Of a stretch of 32,007 bases of DNA, positions 8,876 to 16,502 are shown piece by piece. The notes beneath the pieces were generated by a model. That model did not search any database. It was not told the DNA's origin and worked only from the letters and a program-made list of their open reading frames with translations. Origin of the DNA: Thioalkalivibrio thiocyanoxidans ARh2. GTDB lineage: Bacteria > Pseudomonadota > Gammaproteobacteria > Ectothiorhodospirales > Ectothiorhodospiraceae. Location: positions 1 through 32,007 of the forward strand of contig NZ_ARQK01000027.1 of assembly GCF_000385215.1 (NCBI RefSeq), read 5' to 3'. Each line of letters starts with the position of its first letter. Within the stretch, counting starts at the first letter, position 1. The position numbers were made by a program, and so were the translations under genes.

Positions 8876-9112
8876 ATGAAAGAGGTCAACGTCCGCGATG
8901 CGCGCGAACAGCTCTCGAGCATCCTGAAAGAGGTGGAACGAGGCGAGGAGGTCTGCATCCTGCGTCGGGGTCGGCCCGTCGCACGCGTGGTACGGCCCGC
9001 GGGAGAGCCCCCGGGGTTTCGTTCCCGTGCAGACTTGCGGCAGAGCGTGCCGGCCATGCAGGAGGCGTCCGTCGATACGGTTCGCACCCTGCGGGATACC
9101 GAGCGCTACTGA
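8876..9112 (+). CDS. Phd/YefM-family antitoxin
   Basis: A 78-residue antitoxin. The N-terminal part (VNVRDAREQLSSILKEVERGEEVCILRRGRPVARVVRP, residues 4-41) is the canonical Phd/YefM DNA-binding and dimerisation domain. The remaining tail is the likely toxin-binding segment. I chose the ATG at 8876 because GGAGCG precedes it. An in-frame upstream start at 8837 would fall inside the operator repeats. Its stop overlaps the toxin start (TGATG). Confidence 0.9.
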   Translation: MKEVNVRDAREQLSSILKEVERGEEVCILRRGRPVARVVRPAGEPPGFRSRADLRQSVPAMQEASVDTVRTLRDTERY

Positions 9113-9546
9113 TGTTCTACGCAGACACCAGTGCAGTCCTGCCGTTTTACCGCAGCGAACCCGCCAGTGACACCATCGAACAACTCTACCTTGCACAGCG
9201 CCAGCCGCCCGTCATCAGTGAGCTGGTGCGTGTCGAGTTTGCTTCGGCACTGGCCCGGTGGGTCCGCACGGGTGAATTGGACGAGGCCCAGGCCAACCGG
9301 ATCGAGTCGGCCTTTCACGAAGACGTTCGCGAGGGGCGTTTTCGCCTCGTTTCGCTGGACCCAAGCGTCTTTGACCGAGCCATGCACTGGCTGCTCACAC
9401 GCCGTACAAGCCTGAGGACGCTGGACGCCCTGCATCTAGCGTGCGCCGAGGCCAGCGAGGCCCCATTACTAACCCTCGATCAGGCACTCCTGGCATCCGC
9501 AGAATTTTTCGGCGTCCCTACATTCTCCGATCTCGATCCCCTGTAG
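9112..9546 (+). CDS. vapC: PIN-domain toxin (VapC family)
   Basis: A 144-residue PIN-domain ribonuclease, toxin of the pair with the preceding Phd-type antitoxin. Acidic metal-binding residues are visible at Asp5 (YADTSAVL), Glu42 (LVRVEFASAL), Asp105 (RTLDALHLA) and Asp123 (LTLDQALL). VapC enzymes usually cleave initiator tRNA or rRNA. The start overlaps the antitoxin stop by one base, so translation is coupled. The stop codon TAG (9544-9546) lies inside a REP element beginning at 9542, so the extreme C-terminus may have been set by repeat insertion. Confidence 0.93.
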   Translation: MFYADTSAVLPFYRSEPASDTIEQLYLAQRQPPVISELVRVEFASALARWVRTGELDEAQANRIESAFHEDVREGRFRLVSLDPSVFDRAMHWLLTRRTSLRTLDALHLACAEASEAPLLTLDQALLASAEFFGVPTFSDLDPL

Positions 9547-9613
9547 GAGGCCAGCCCCCTGGCCGATCACCCACGCCTGGCAACCCCATCGGCCAGAGGG
9601 CTGGCCTCCTACA
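9542..9613. repeat. REPIN overlapping the end of vapC
   Basis: A forward copy (9542-9567) and a reverse copy (9588-9613) flank a 20-base spacer (CACCCACGCC...AACCCC). The TGTAG head of the first copy supplies the vapC stop codon. The pair can form a strong hairpin at the 3' end of the toxin mRNA. Confidence 0.9.
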
Positions 9614-9628
9614 CCGACTGCCACCCCC

Positions 9629-9653
9629 TGTGGGAGCGGGCTCGCCCGCGAAG
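9629..9653 (+). repeat. REP-like repeat, TGTGGGAGCGG subfamily
   Basis: TGTGGGA, stem GCGGGC-TC-GCCCGC, then GAAGC. It is the second member of the subfamily seen at 8736. Read on the minus strand it lies about 30 bases beyond the epimerase stop and may act as a 3' hairpin for the polysaccharide operon. Confidence 0.8.
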
Positions 9654-9682
9654 CCCCCGCCAAACTCGAAAAACCACCAACC

Positions 9683-10630
9683 CTACCCAACCAACGGCAC
9701 AACCGCCCGCCGCAACCCCTCATCCACACTCACAGGAGGCTCCCACCCCAGCGTCTCCCGCGTATGCGAAATATCCACCTGCAACGAATCCAGCAGCCGC
9801 CGCGCCATCTCCCCACGCCCCACCACACGCGCCCCGGCACGCAACAGCCCCGGCGGCACCGGCACCAACCGCGCCCGCCGCCCCATCGCCACCGCCACCC
9901 GCCGCAACAGATCGGTGGTGGAAAGATCCTCCGCATCCCCCGCCAGAAACACCCGATTCGCCGCCGCCGGATGCTCCAGGCACGTCACCAGCAGATCCAC
10001 CAGGTTATCCAGCCCCACCAGCGAACGCCGATTGTCCACCGCCCCCAGCGGCAGCGGCACACCCCGCGCCACCCATTCCATCAACTTGCCAAAGTTCCCT
10101 GGCGCGTTCGGCCCGTAGACAAGCGGCGGCCGAACAACCACCACCTCCATCCCCGTCTCTCGGCCCAGCTCCTCAAGCCCCTGCTCCGCCTCCCACTTGG
10201 ATACCGCATAGTCGTCCTCCGGGGCCGGCGGATCATCAACACGAAAAGGGCGCTCACTCGAGCGCCCCAACACACCAATCGAACTCAGAAAAACAAACCG
10301 CCGCACACCGGTCTGCGCTGCCTGCCTCGCCAGCTCCAGCGTCCCGTCGACATTGCACCGGCGAAACTCGGTCAAAGGATCATCAGCTGCCTCATCCAGC
10401 ACATGCGCCCGGGCCGCCGCGTGGACCACTGCGCTCACCCCTTGCAGCGCCCCGCTCCAATCCGCGCCCGCTTCCAGCGAAGGCGTAACAACCCATTCCG
10501 CGCCACGCGACAACGCCCCACCCCGCCGCGAGCCGGCGCGCGACTCCCAGCGACCGTCCCGCTCCAGGCGATTCACCAGCGCCGATCCGACAAAGCCGCT
10601 CGCACCCGTGACAAGCACTCGCCCCGTCAT
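9683..10630 (-). CDS. NAD-dependent sugar-nucleotide epimerase/reductase (SDR family)
   Basis: A 315-residue extended-SDR protein. The Rossmann nucleotide loop is LVTGASGFVGSALV (about residues 5-18), the catalytic serine region is FLSSIGVLG, and the Y-x-x-x-K pair lies in DDYAVSKWEAEQGL. The sequence resembles WbpV/WbiG-like UDP-GlcNAc 4-epimerases or 4-ketoreductases from O-antigen loci, but the exact substrate cannot be told. I chose the ATG at 10628-10630 because the Rossmann motif follows at once; the longer frame to 10687 would overlap the upstream glycosyltransferase. It lies 13 bases downstream of that gene and is the last gene of the locus. No WecA/WbpL-type initiating transferase follows it. 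Confidence 0.85.
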   Translation of the reverse strand: MTGRVLVTGASGFVGSALVNRLERDGRWESRAGSRRGGALSRGAEWVVTPSLEAGADWSGALQGVSAVVHAAARAHVLDEAADDPLTEFRRCNVDGTLELARQAAQTGVRRFVFLSSIGVLGRSSERPFRVDDPPAPEDDYAVSKWEAEQGLEELGRETGMEVVVVRPPLVYGPNAPGNFGKLMEWVARGVPLPLGAVDNRRSLVGLDNLVDLLVTCLEHPAAANRVFLAGDAEDLSTTDLLRRVAVAMGRRARLVPVPPGLLRAGARVVGRGEMARRLLDSLQVDISHTRETLGWEPPVSVDEGLRRAVVPLVG

Positions 10631-10643
10631 CCCGCACCACCCG

Positions 10644-11495
10644 TCATTGCGAGGACCCGAAAGGCCCGTGGCTATCCACCTCCGCAACCCCCTTCACGGG
10701 ATGCAACCACCCCAATCGCCGGGCCAGTCCGGGCAAACGATTCCGGACCGCGGCCCGCCCCGTCTGATGCGCCAGACAGTAGGCCGATCGAACCCTCGAA
10801 AACCCCTCAAGCTCCCGATACACCCGCCACGTGTAGCCCGCCGTCGTCAGCTTGTTGGAAGAAACCGACCCCGACCGAACCGTATACCGAACCAGCGGCT
10901 CATTCAGCCCATGGCCAAACTCCGCCTGCTTCAGCAGTCGCAGCCACAGCCCGTAGTCCTGGCGCCGATCAATCAGCGGCATCTCCACCTTGCCGAAATA
11001 CCGCGTGTCATACATCGCGGTCGAACAGCCCACATAGTTCGTCTTCAGCAGGTCGTCGTACGCGACGCGATCCGGCACCCCCGCCGCAGACAACCGCCGC
11101 CCCTGCTCGTCGAACCGCTCCATCGCCGTAAAGCTGAACACCACACCTCGCTCCATCAACGCCACCTGCCGCGCCAGCTTATCCGGGGCCCAGGCATCAT
11201 CGCTGTCCAGAAACGCGATATAGCGCCCGCGCGCCGCGCGAATGCCCGTATTGCGCGCCACCGCCGGCCCACCGTTACGCTCCAGCCGCAACACCCGAAT
11301 GCGCGCATCCTGTGCCGCCAGCGCCTCCACCCGCGCCCCCGAGTCATCCGTGGAGGCATCGTCCACCACCAGCAGCTCCCAATCCGCCAGCGACTGGCCC
11401 TGCACCGAGCGCACGCCTTCCATCACCCGATCAGCCGCGTTGTGCAGCGGCATCACCACAGAAACCAGCGGTGTGGACAAATCCGCCGGAGACAT
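10644..11495 (-). CDS. Glycosyltransferase family 2
   Basis: A 283-residue GT-A fold enzyme predicted to add a sugar to a lipid-linked or cell-surface glycan on the cytoplasmic side. The N-terminal VSVVMPLHNAADRV and ELLVVDDASTDDS bind the nucleotide. RNGGPAVARNTGIRAA and the metal-binding FLDSDDAW (Asp97, Asp99, Asp100) follow, and the likely catalytic-base region includes DRRQDYGLWLRLLK. There is no membrane segment. I chose the ATG at 11493-11495; an earlier ATG (11525) would overlap the ATPase gene. Its 5' part is closely related to the truncated copy at 13050-13265, so the two are paralogues. Confidence 0.9.
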   Translation of the reverse strand: MSPADLSTPLVSVVMPLHNAADRVMEGVRSVQGQSLADWELLVVDDASTDDSGARVEALAAQDARIRVLRLERNGGPAVARNTGIRAARGRYIAFLDSDDAWAPDKLARQVALMERGVVFSFTAMERFDEQGRRLSAAGVPDRVAYDDLLKTNYVGCSTAMYDTRYFGKVEMPLIDRRQDYGLWLRLLKQAEFGHGLNEPLVRYTVRSGSVSSNKLTTAGYTWRVYRELEGFSRVRSAYCLAHQTGRAAVRNRLPGLARRLGWLHPVKGVAEVDSHGPFGSSQ

Positions 11496-11514
11496 GCTCC
11501 CACCTGTGGACGGA

Positions 11515-12978
11515 TCACAACCCATCACAGAGTTCCCCAAGGCTCTGCGGAATCGCCCCCTGGCCCCGGATCTCCTCGGCCTCCGCTTCGGTGATTCCGG
11601 GCGCAATCGCCACGTATTCCACATTCCAGCCCTGGTAGGCCTTATGAGCGCTCAGGAACCGGCCCGCCGCGGCCTGCAGAGCCGGAATGGACCTGGCCAG
11701 CTTCTCGCCCTGCCGTTTGCAGGAGCCGAACCGAATAGCGCTCTGATCCTCCGAGACCGCCACCAAATCAATCTCCACGTCCGAGCGATCCCAGTACCCC
11801 CGAATCCGTTCGGACAACGCAAAGTCCCCCAGACCCAGGCGACTGCGCTCCTCATAAAGCTGCGCCACCAGATCCTCCAGGGCATAGCCTTCCACCTCGC
11901 GCAAACGTTCGTCGGCACGGGACACGAGCATGTCCAGCGGCCGAAAGGCCGAGGCCGAAACCGGCTTCTGCAGCGCCGACAGCCACGCGCGCAGGAAATT
12001 GTCGCGAATGTAATAGCGCCCGCTGCGAGCCTTCGGTCGCGCAAAGATCGGCAGTCGTCGCTCGATCATCCGGTACCGCTCGCTGAGGATCTTCAGATGC
12101 CCGCCCACCTGTCGTGCCTCTCCCGGGCCGGAGACCTCCGCCAGGTGGGCCTCGATCGCCGCGTTGTTGCAACCAGGATGCGATGCCAGAAACTGCAGCA
12201 CCATGTCGTAGCGCCCCCGCAGCTCGCGCAGGAACCAGTTATCCGCTTCGTTACGCAGCGGCGACGAACTGGAGAAGAACAGCTTGCGCAGCACCGTCTC
12301 GCGATCCGCATCCAGCACACCCTGCTCGTAGGCATCCCGGTAGAACTTCGGCACCCCCTCGAACAGGTTCCAGAGGAAGAGCAGGCGTTCGGGGTCCTCG
12401 TCCGCATGCGCGCGCAGAATCTCCAGCACCGAGCCGATATCCAGATGCCCCAGCTCGAGCGTGTCCGTGGCCCGGTTGAACAGCGGCGCCTGCCGGTCAT
12501 CCAGCAGCGCCGTCATCTCCGCATGCAGCGACCCCAGCACAATCAATCCGCCAGGCACCTGCCCCGCCCGGGCGCTCAGCCGGTCCACCTCCGCCTGCAG
12601 GAGCGAGCAGAAGTCGAACAGCGGCTTTCGATGGAAGTACTGGAACTCATCCAGCGCCACCACATACCCCGACTCCGCCAGACTCGCGATCAAGCGGGCC
12701 AGCTCGCCCAGACTATGGACACGCTCCTCCAGCCCAAACGTCTCCAGGTAGCCATTGCAAGCCGCGACTACCCCCGCCGGGTCCGAATCCGGAATCTGGA
12801 TGTACAGCGTCTTCGAGACGCCCGCCGTCTGCAGTGCCTGTTGAATCAGCGTCGTCTTGCCAATCCGGCGTCGTCCGGAAATCTGCAGAAAGAACCAGCG
12901 CCTCCGCGACAGGGCCTCCTGCAACTGGCCCAGCTCCGTCTGCCGACCGTAGAACGTCCACTCTCCGGATTCCGCCAC
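11515..12978 (-). CDS. AAA ATPase with DUF234-like C-terminal domain
   Basis: A 487-residue protein of the archaeal-type ATPase group (ATPase_2). It opens with FYGRQTELGQLQEAL, then Walker A (SGRRRIGKTTLIQQ, about residues 34-47) and Walker B (YVVALDEFQYF, about 104-114). A sensor-like ILVLGSLH-type strand and a winged-helix stretch (about 260-330) follow. The C-terminal part (about 340-480) resembles DUF234, a PD-(D/E)XK-like nuclease fold, with VEIDLVAVSEDQSAIRFGSCKR as its core (D...G.CK). The GTG start is preceded by AAGGTG. Its cellular role is unknown; relatives are thought to belong to mobile or defence-type functions. It interrupts the glycosyltransferase series between two paralogous GT2 copies and probably has its own promoter. 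Confidence 0.85.
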   Translation of the reverse strand: MAESGEWTFYGRQTELGQLQEALSRRRWFFLQISGRRRIGKTTLIQQALQTAGVSKTLYIQIPDSDPAGVVAACNGYLETFGLEERVHSLGELARLIASLAESGYVVALDEFQYFHRKPLFDFCSLLQAEVDRLSARAGQVPGGLIVLGSLHAEMTALLDDRQAPLFNRATDTLELGHLDIGSVLEILRAHADEDPERLLFLWNLFEGVPKFYRDAYEQGVLDADRETVLRKLFFSSSSPLRNEADNWFLRELRGRYDMVLQFLASHPGCNNAAIEAHLAEVSGPGEARQVGGHLKILSERYRMIERRLPIFARPKARSGRYYIRDNFLRAWLSALQKPVSASAFRPLDMLVSRADERLREVEGYALEDLVAQLYEERSRLGLGDFALSERIRGYWDRSDVEIDLVAVSEDQSAIRFGSCKRQGEKLARSIPALQAAAGRFLSAHKAYQGWNVEYVAIAPGITEAEAEEIRGQGAIPQSLGELCDGL

Positions 12979-12990
12979 TCGGACACACCT

Positions 12991-13012
12991 TAAGGTAAAA
13001 CTTCTTACCCTA
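12991..13012. promoter_or_regulatory. Inverted repeat upstream of the ATPase gene
   Basis: TAAGGTAA (12991-12998) and TTACCCTA (13005-13012) form eight-base arms with one mismatch around AACTTC. The repeat starts 13 bases before the GTG start, so it covers the translation start region and promoter. It may be an operator or an mRNA hairpin masking the ribosome binding site. Confidence 0.5.
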
Positions 13013-13049
13013 AGTTACGCGGATCGATTCACCTCATCAACACAGCCAC

Positions 13050-13265
13050 TTACGAGCCCTCGTACACGTCCTGCCCTGATCCACGCAAAAAGGCCCGCCG
13101 CCTGGTCTCCACCCGCGCCACGGAGCCATCCGTGGAGGCATCATCCACCACCACCAGCTCCCAATCGGCAAACGTCTGCGCCATCACCGACCAAATGCTC
13201 GCCTCCACGAACCTACCCGAATTGCAGACCGGCATCACAACCGAGACTGCTGGATCGCCCACCAT
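13050..13265 (-). pseudogene. Truncated glycosyltransferase family 2 remnant
   Basis: The 71-residue frame begins like a GT2 enzyme (AVSVVMPVCNSGRFVEASI, then DWELVVVDDASTDGSVARVE). It loses family similarity straight after this nucleotide-binding part and ends in an unrelated 17-residue tail. The metal-binding D-x-D and acceptor regions are missing, so it cannot be an active transferase. The ATG at 13263-13265 has a good AGGGG site upstream, so translation may still occur. At DNA level it matches the 5' part of the intact GT2 gene at 10644-11495, including a shared 16-base run within CATCCGTGGAGGCATC. The adjacent ATPase gene sits between the two copies. Confidence 0.8.
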
Positions 13266-13340
13266 AACCCCTGCTCAACCATCTACCGTGCCACAACTGA
13301 CCGTAATTCCCTTGCCGTTCGTAACCAAGACACTCACCCC

Positions 13341-13378
13341 TAATAAGCGCCTTAACCACTAATAAGCGCCTTAACCAC
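13341..13378 (+). repeat. Tandem duplication of a 19-base unit
   Basis: TAATAAGCGCCTTAACCAC occurs twice in a row (13341-13359 and 13360-13378) with no mismatch. It lies in the A/T-richer gap between the GT2 remnant and the kinase-like gene. It may be a replication-slippage product; I see no gene here. Confidence 0.85.
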
Positions 13379-13512
13379 CCTAACAGCCATGCCTCGCACA
13401 CCTAACCGCGACAAATCCAAGTATCACCCTTGTGGACACCGCCGACAGCCCTCGACACACACGGAATCATTCCACACGCCTACGGATACGCGCTTCTGAC
13501 AAACAGCCCCCT

Positions 13513-14253
13513 TCATCCGAGCCGCACATAGCGATGGGAAGCGAGGATGTCAAACATGTTCGCCTTGGATGCCACCAGCTTCCCACTCTCAATTCGTTTA
13601 TCAATCGACCAATTAAAACTAAGCCCACCCGCTTGGGCGACATCGAAATCAATCACTGTAATATTCCCCTTACTCCCAACTAGCAAATTCTTGCCACTTC
13701 GATGCATATCCAGATGAACTACCCGCGCCCTCTTAAACGTCCGATCAATTTCGTCTAGTTGCTCCCATACGCGCGGAACAACAACCGATTCCTGAAGATT
13801 ATTGACACCGACACCCTCGTACGAATATGTAACTGTTAACGACTTAACATCAAACTGGACCAACCTCGGAAAGTGCCGCCGAATATCACCAGTCTCAAGC
13901 ACCCGATTTATACGTGACATGCAGTCAAGCTCTAGAATGAAATTTTGGTACGCTGTCATCCCATTCCAATTCTGAAAACGAGTGCGAAATTGCTTGGTAT
14001 ACACACGACATTCCATATCACCTTCTTGGACCTCCCGAGCCCTAGGAAGAACAACTTGACGAATATACGACCTGAAACCCTTCTCGAAGGCATAATTAAG
14101 CGATCGCTCGGCCACCGCCAATCTCTTCACTAACTTCTCATTATCCTTCCGCAGTGCCGAGCCATGGAGGGGAAAGCAGTCTACAACCTTCTGCCTCGCG
14201 ACCCTAGACCAATTCGAGACCGCTACAGTTGCTCTCCTCTTTAGGTTCCTCAT
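13513..14253 (-). CDS. Kinase-fold protein (LPS-kinase/aminoglycoside phosphotransferase-like)
   Basis: A roughly 246-residue protein of no recognised family name but with a protein-kinase-like catalytic core. VVHLDMHRSGKNLLV (His180, Asp182, Asn189) matches the H-x-D-x-x-x-x-N loop, and VIDFDVA (Asp202, Asp204) matches the metal-binding DFG position. This resembles small-molecule and lipopolysaccharide kinases such as RfaY/WaaP. The basic N-terminus and DIRRHFPRLVQFD block could hold the N-lobe, although no clear ATP-binding lysine is evident. I chose the ATG at 14251-14253 (GAAGG just upstream). An open frame continues to 14490, but its extra 79 residues look non-coding. A role in phosphorylating a glycan is a guess from context. 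Confidence 0.6.
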   Translation of the reverse strand: MRNLKRRATVAVSNWSRVARQKVVDCFPLHGSALRKDNEKLVKRLAVAERSLNYAFEKGFRSYIRQVVLPRAREVQEGDMECRVYTKQFRTRFQNWNGMTAYQNFILELDCMSRINRVLETGDIRRHFPRLVQFDVKSLTVTYSYEGVGVNNLQESVVVPRVWEQLDEIDRTFKRARVVHLDMHRSGKNLLVGSKGNITVIDFDVAQAGGLSFNWSIDKRIESGKLVASKANMFDILASHRYVRLG

Positions 14254-14495
14254 AGCCTTCGCGCCCCTATCCACGCAATGCATCGTCGCAGGACCGGCTG
14301 GGCCCTTCCAGCAAATTCCATCAACATCGCCAACGCATTTCCCATGCATCCAATTGCACGCCCGCGTTTTCTCACCCGGTCGGAACCAACCGCCGCTGTC
14401 AATGGGCCTCACGGGCACCTTTGCAACACAGGCGGCCCCACCGCCAACCGCTTCCCGTGCGACTTTGCCTTCCAAAAAACAAACCTCCAAGCGCC

Positions 14496-16502
14496 TTACC
14501 TAATCCGGGCCAAAACTCGGCGAAGGGCCGCCCTAGACTGTCGTCCGAGTAGCCGCCATTGCCCTCCGACCGCCATCTCCGCAGCACGGAAAACCCATCT
14601 CATCAGCAACCCAGCGGAAATTGGCTCTGATGAGAATCGCCCGCGACCGAAGAACGACTCATTCCGCCACGTCGCGCCGTTCCCCAACAAAGGAGCAACA
14701 GCCTTGTCTATCCCTGCCTGAATGACACATCCTGAACCGGCAAATGACTCTTCCCCTAAGTGCCCCACCCTACCGCTCAACCAACTCATATACTCCACGA
14801 ACCCTTCCAGACGCTCTGAACTCAGCCGTTCGGTACCGAGGAGTACCGAGACGTAATACTCATCCAAATCCGTCGCTCCCCCCATAATAGCGCGATGAGT
14901 TCGAATCGTCTCCGCCTTCCTAACGTCGATCTGCTCCGCATATTTCGAAGCTGTAATCTGCTGATCATGAAGCCGGTACCAAACCAAAGGCACTCCCGCT
15001 AGCGCACCATCCAAGCCACTCGACCGAACGTTTCGATGTATCCATTCGCAGTCAATCCCTGCGGTCAACGACGAGTCGAAGGCTTCACTAAACTTGCTTC
15101 TTCTAAATGAAAAAGATGGAAAAGGGGCCGGCATCCCAAAGAGCGTTCTGGTCCGAATACTCGCGAAACTGATCAAATGCGGTGCTGCGGGCCCTTTGTC
15201 GAGCACATCCGAGAAATAATAACCTGAAAAACACGCCGCAGCTGGATACATCATAAAAAACCTTGCGGTCCACTCGAGTCGACGACTAACGCTCACGTCA
15301 TCCACGTCTGCGATGACACAGATGTCCGACGCGGCGTTGTTCACGGCGATGTTCAACGCTTCCGCTCGACCCACTCGATCACTTGCAATTATCCTCATAT
15401 TAAGCTGACCGGAATTCAGCTCGCGGAGCCTGTCCACAGTACCGTCGGAAGATCCATCATCGACTACCAGAACTTCAAATCTCTTATACGTCTGCAAGCG
15501 TAAGCTGCGGACATAATCTTCAATGAACGCTTCCCCGTCGCGGACTGTGGTTAAAACAGTCAACCATGGCCCGGCATCAAAGACACTGTGCCCAGCCGGA
15601 TCACGACCCATGGTTGCGTTAAACCAATCCACCTGGAGCCTCGGTACACCCGGACGGTTATACTTCTGAAAGAGGCGAGCGATCCAGTCTTTGTTAAGAC
15701 CCACCTTCAAAAGGTATTCATCAACCTCGAGATGCCTCTTGTCCTTATTTTTTCGTGAGGCATCGTTAGGCGCAAAATCATGACGAAGAATTGCCTGCGA
15801 TGCGTATCGGAATGCGTGCGGTCCGTAGAACCGAAGCATTCTTCCACAAAGCTCGATTCCTTCATGACCGTAAAGAGCTCCGTTAAACCCCCCAAACTCG
15901 AGGAATGCCAGCCGATCCCAACAAGTCCACCCCTCTGTGACGGGCGGCGCCAAGAAGACATTAGAACCTAGATCGTAATGCTTCGGAACATGAGATTCTT
16001 CATCAAAGGGAACTATACGACCTCTAGTGGCAACGGCGCCGGTACTCGCCGTAACTCGCACTAGTTCCTCAACCGATCCATCGTCTGGGATTCCATCGTC
16101 ATCTACAAAAACAACATATCGACCAGCAGAAACATTTGCACCGAGGTTTCGGGCCCTAGAAGGCCCAATATTACATGGTGCCGTTATGACCGTCGCTTGC
16201 TTCAGAACGTGTAGCGCGTCCGTGGCAAAAGCGTCATGTTTGTTATTAACTACGACAAGCTCAACCGCAGACTGGGTAGCAAGACTATCCAGTGCCTGTA
16301 GGAGCTCGACCGTCTTTTCCTCCCACCAATATGTCACAACAACAATCGAATACCTGACTTCCGCGGGATGGGAGCGAGCAACCTTCGAACGGAGGGCACT
16401 CTTCAAGGCCCCCATGATTTGTCGCTCGTTGGCCTGAAGTTCCGATAGAAGACCTGCTTGAAGAAGCGAACGACTTTTTTGTATTAATTCTAGAGTATTC
16501 AT
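14496..16502 (-). CDS. Tandem glycosyltransferase family 2 protein
   Basis: A 668-residue protein with two GT-A domains. Domain 1 (about residues 50-250) has YSIVVVTYWWEEKTVELL, the NIGPSRARNLGA block and metal-binding VDDDG (134-136). Domain 2 (about 312-530) has PWLTVLTTVRDGEAFIEDY, VLVVDDGSSDGT and IADVDDVS (399-402), typical of chain-elongating GT2 enzymes. The C-terminal 130 residues are without clear family. No membrane segments are seen, and a basic helix ends the protein (SRAALRRVLARIR). Two active centres in one chain often mean alternating linkages in a repeating polysaccharide. The gene is A/T-richer than its neighbours, and the 253-base upstream gap may contain its promoter. Confidence 0.88.
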   Translation of the reverse strand: MNTLELIQKSRSLLQAGLLSELQANERQIMGALKSALRSKVARSHPAEVRYSIVVVTYWWEEKTVELLQALDSLATQSAVELVVVNNKHDAFATDALHVLKQATVITAPCNIGPSRARNLGANVSAGRYVVFVDDDGIPDDGSVEELVRVTASTGAVATRGRIVPFDEESHVPKHYDLGSNVFLAPPVTEGWTCWDRLAFLEFGGFNGALYGHEGIELCGRMLRFYGPHAFRYASQAILRHDFAPNDASRKNKDKRHLEVDEYLLKVGLNKDWIARLFQKYNRPGVPRLQVDWFNATMGRDPAGHSVFDAGPWLTVLTTVRDGEAFIEDYVRSLRLQTYKRFEVLVVDDGSSDGTVDRLRELNSGQLNMRIIASDRVGRAEALNIAVNNAASDICVIADVDDVSVSRRLEWTARFFMMYPAAACFSGYYFSDVLDKGPAAPHLISFASIRTRTLFGMPAPFPSFSFRRSKFSEAFDSSLTAGIDCEWIHRNVRSSGLDGALAGVPLVWYRLHDQQITASKYAEQIDVRKAETIRTHRAIMGGATDLDEYYVSVLLGTERLSSERLEGFVEYMSWLSGRVGHLGEESFAGSGCVIQAGIDKAVAPLLGNGATWRNESFFGRGRFSSEPISAGLLMRWVFRAAEMAVGGQWRLLGRQSRAALRRVLARIR

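Noticed and set aside
7138-9653. CRISPR-like array of similar repeats
   Set aside because: Repeats are palindromic, alternate in orientation, are unevenly spaced and share similar spacers. This fits REP/REPIN elements and not CRISPR, and no cas genes are present.
9764-11131. Arg/Pro/His-rich plus-strand frame of 455 codons
   Set aside because: It runs antisense to the epimerase and GT2 genes and is dominated by Arg-Pro-His repeats. No ribosome binding site or family resemblance.
11242-12993. Plus-strand frame of 583 codons opposite the ATPase gene
   Set aside because: It is a shadow of the ATPase gene, whose Walker A and B motifs are intact on the minus strand.
14254-14490. N-terminal extension of the kinase-like protein
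   Set aside because: The frame is open, but its residues look non-coding, and the ATG at 14253 has a better upstream site.
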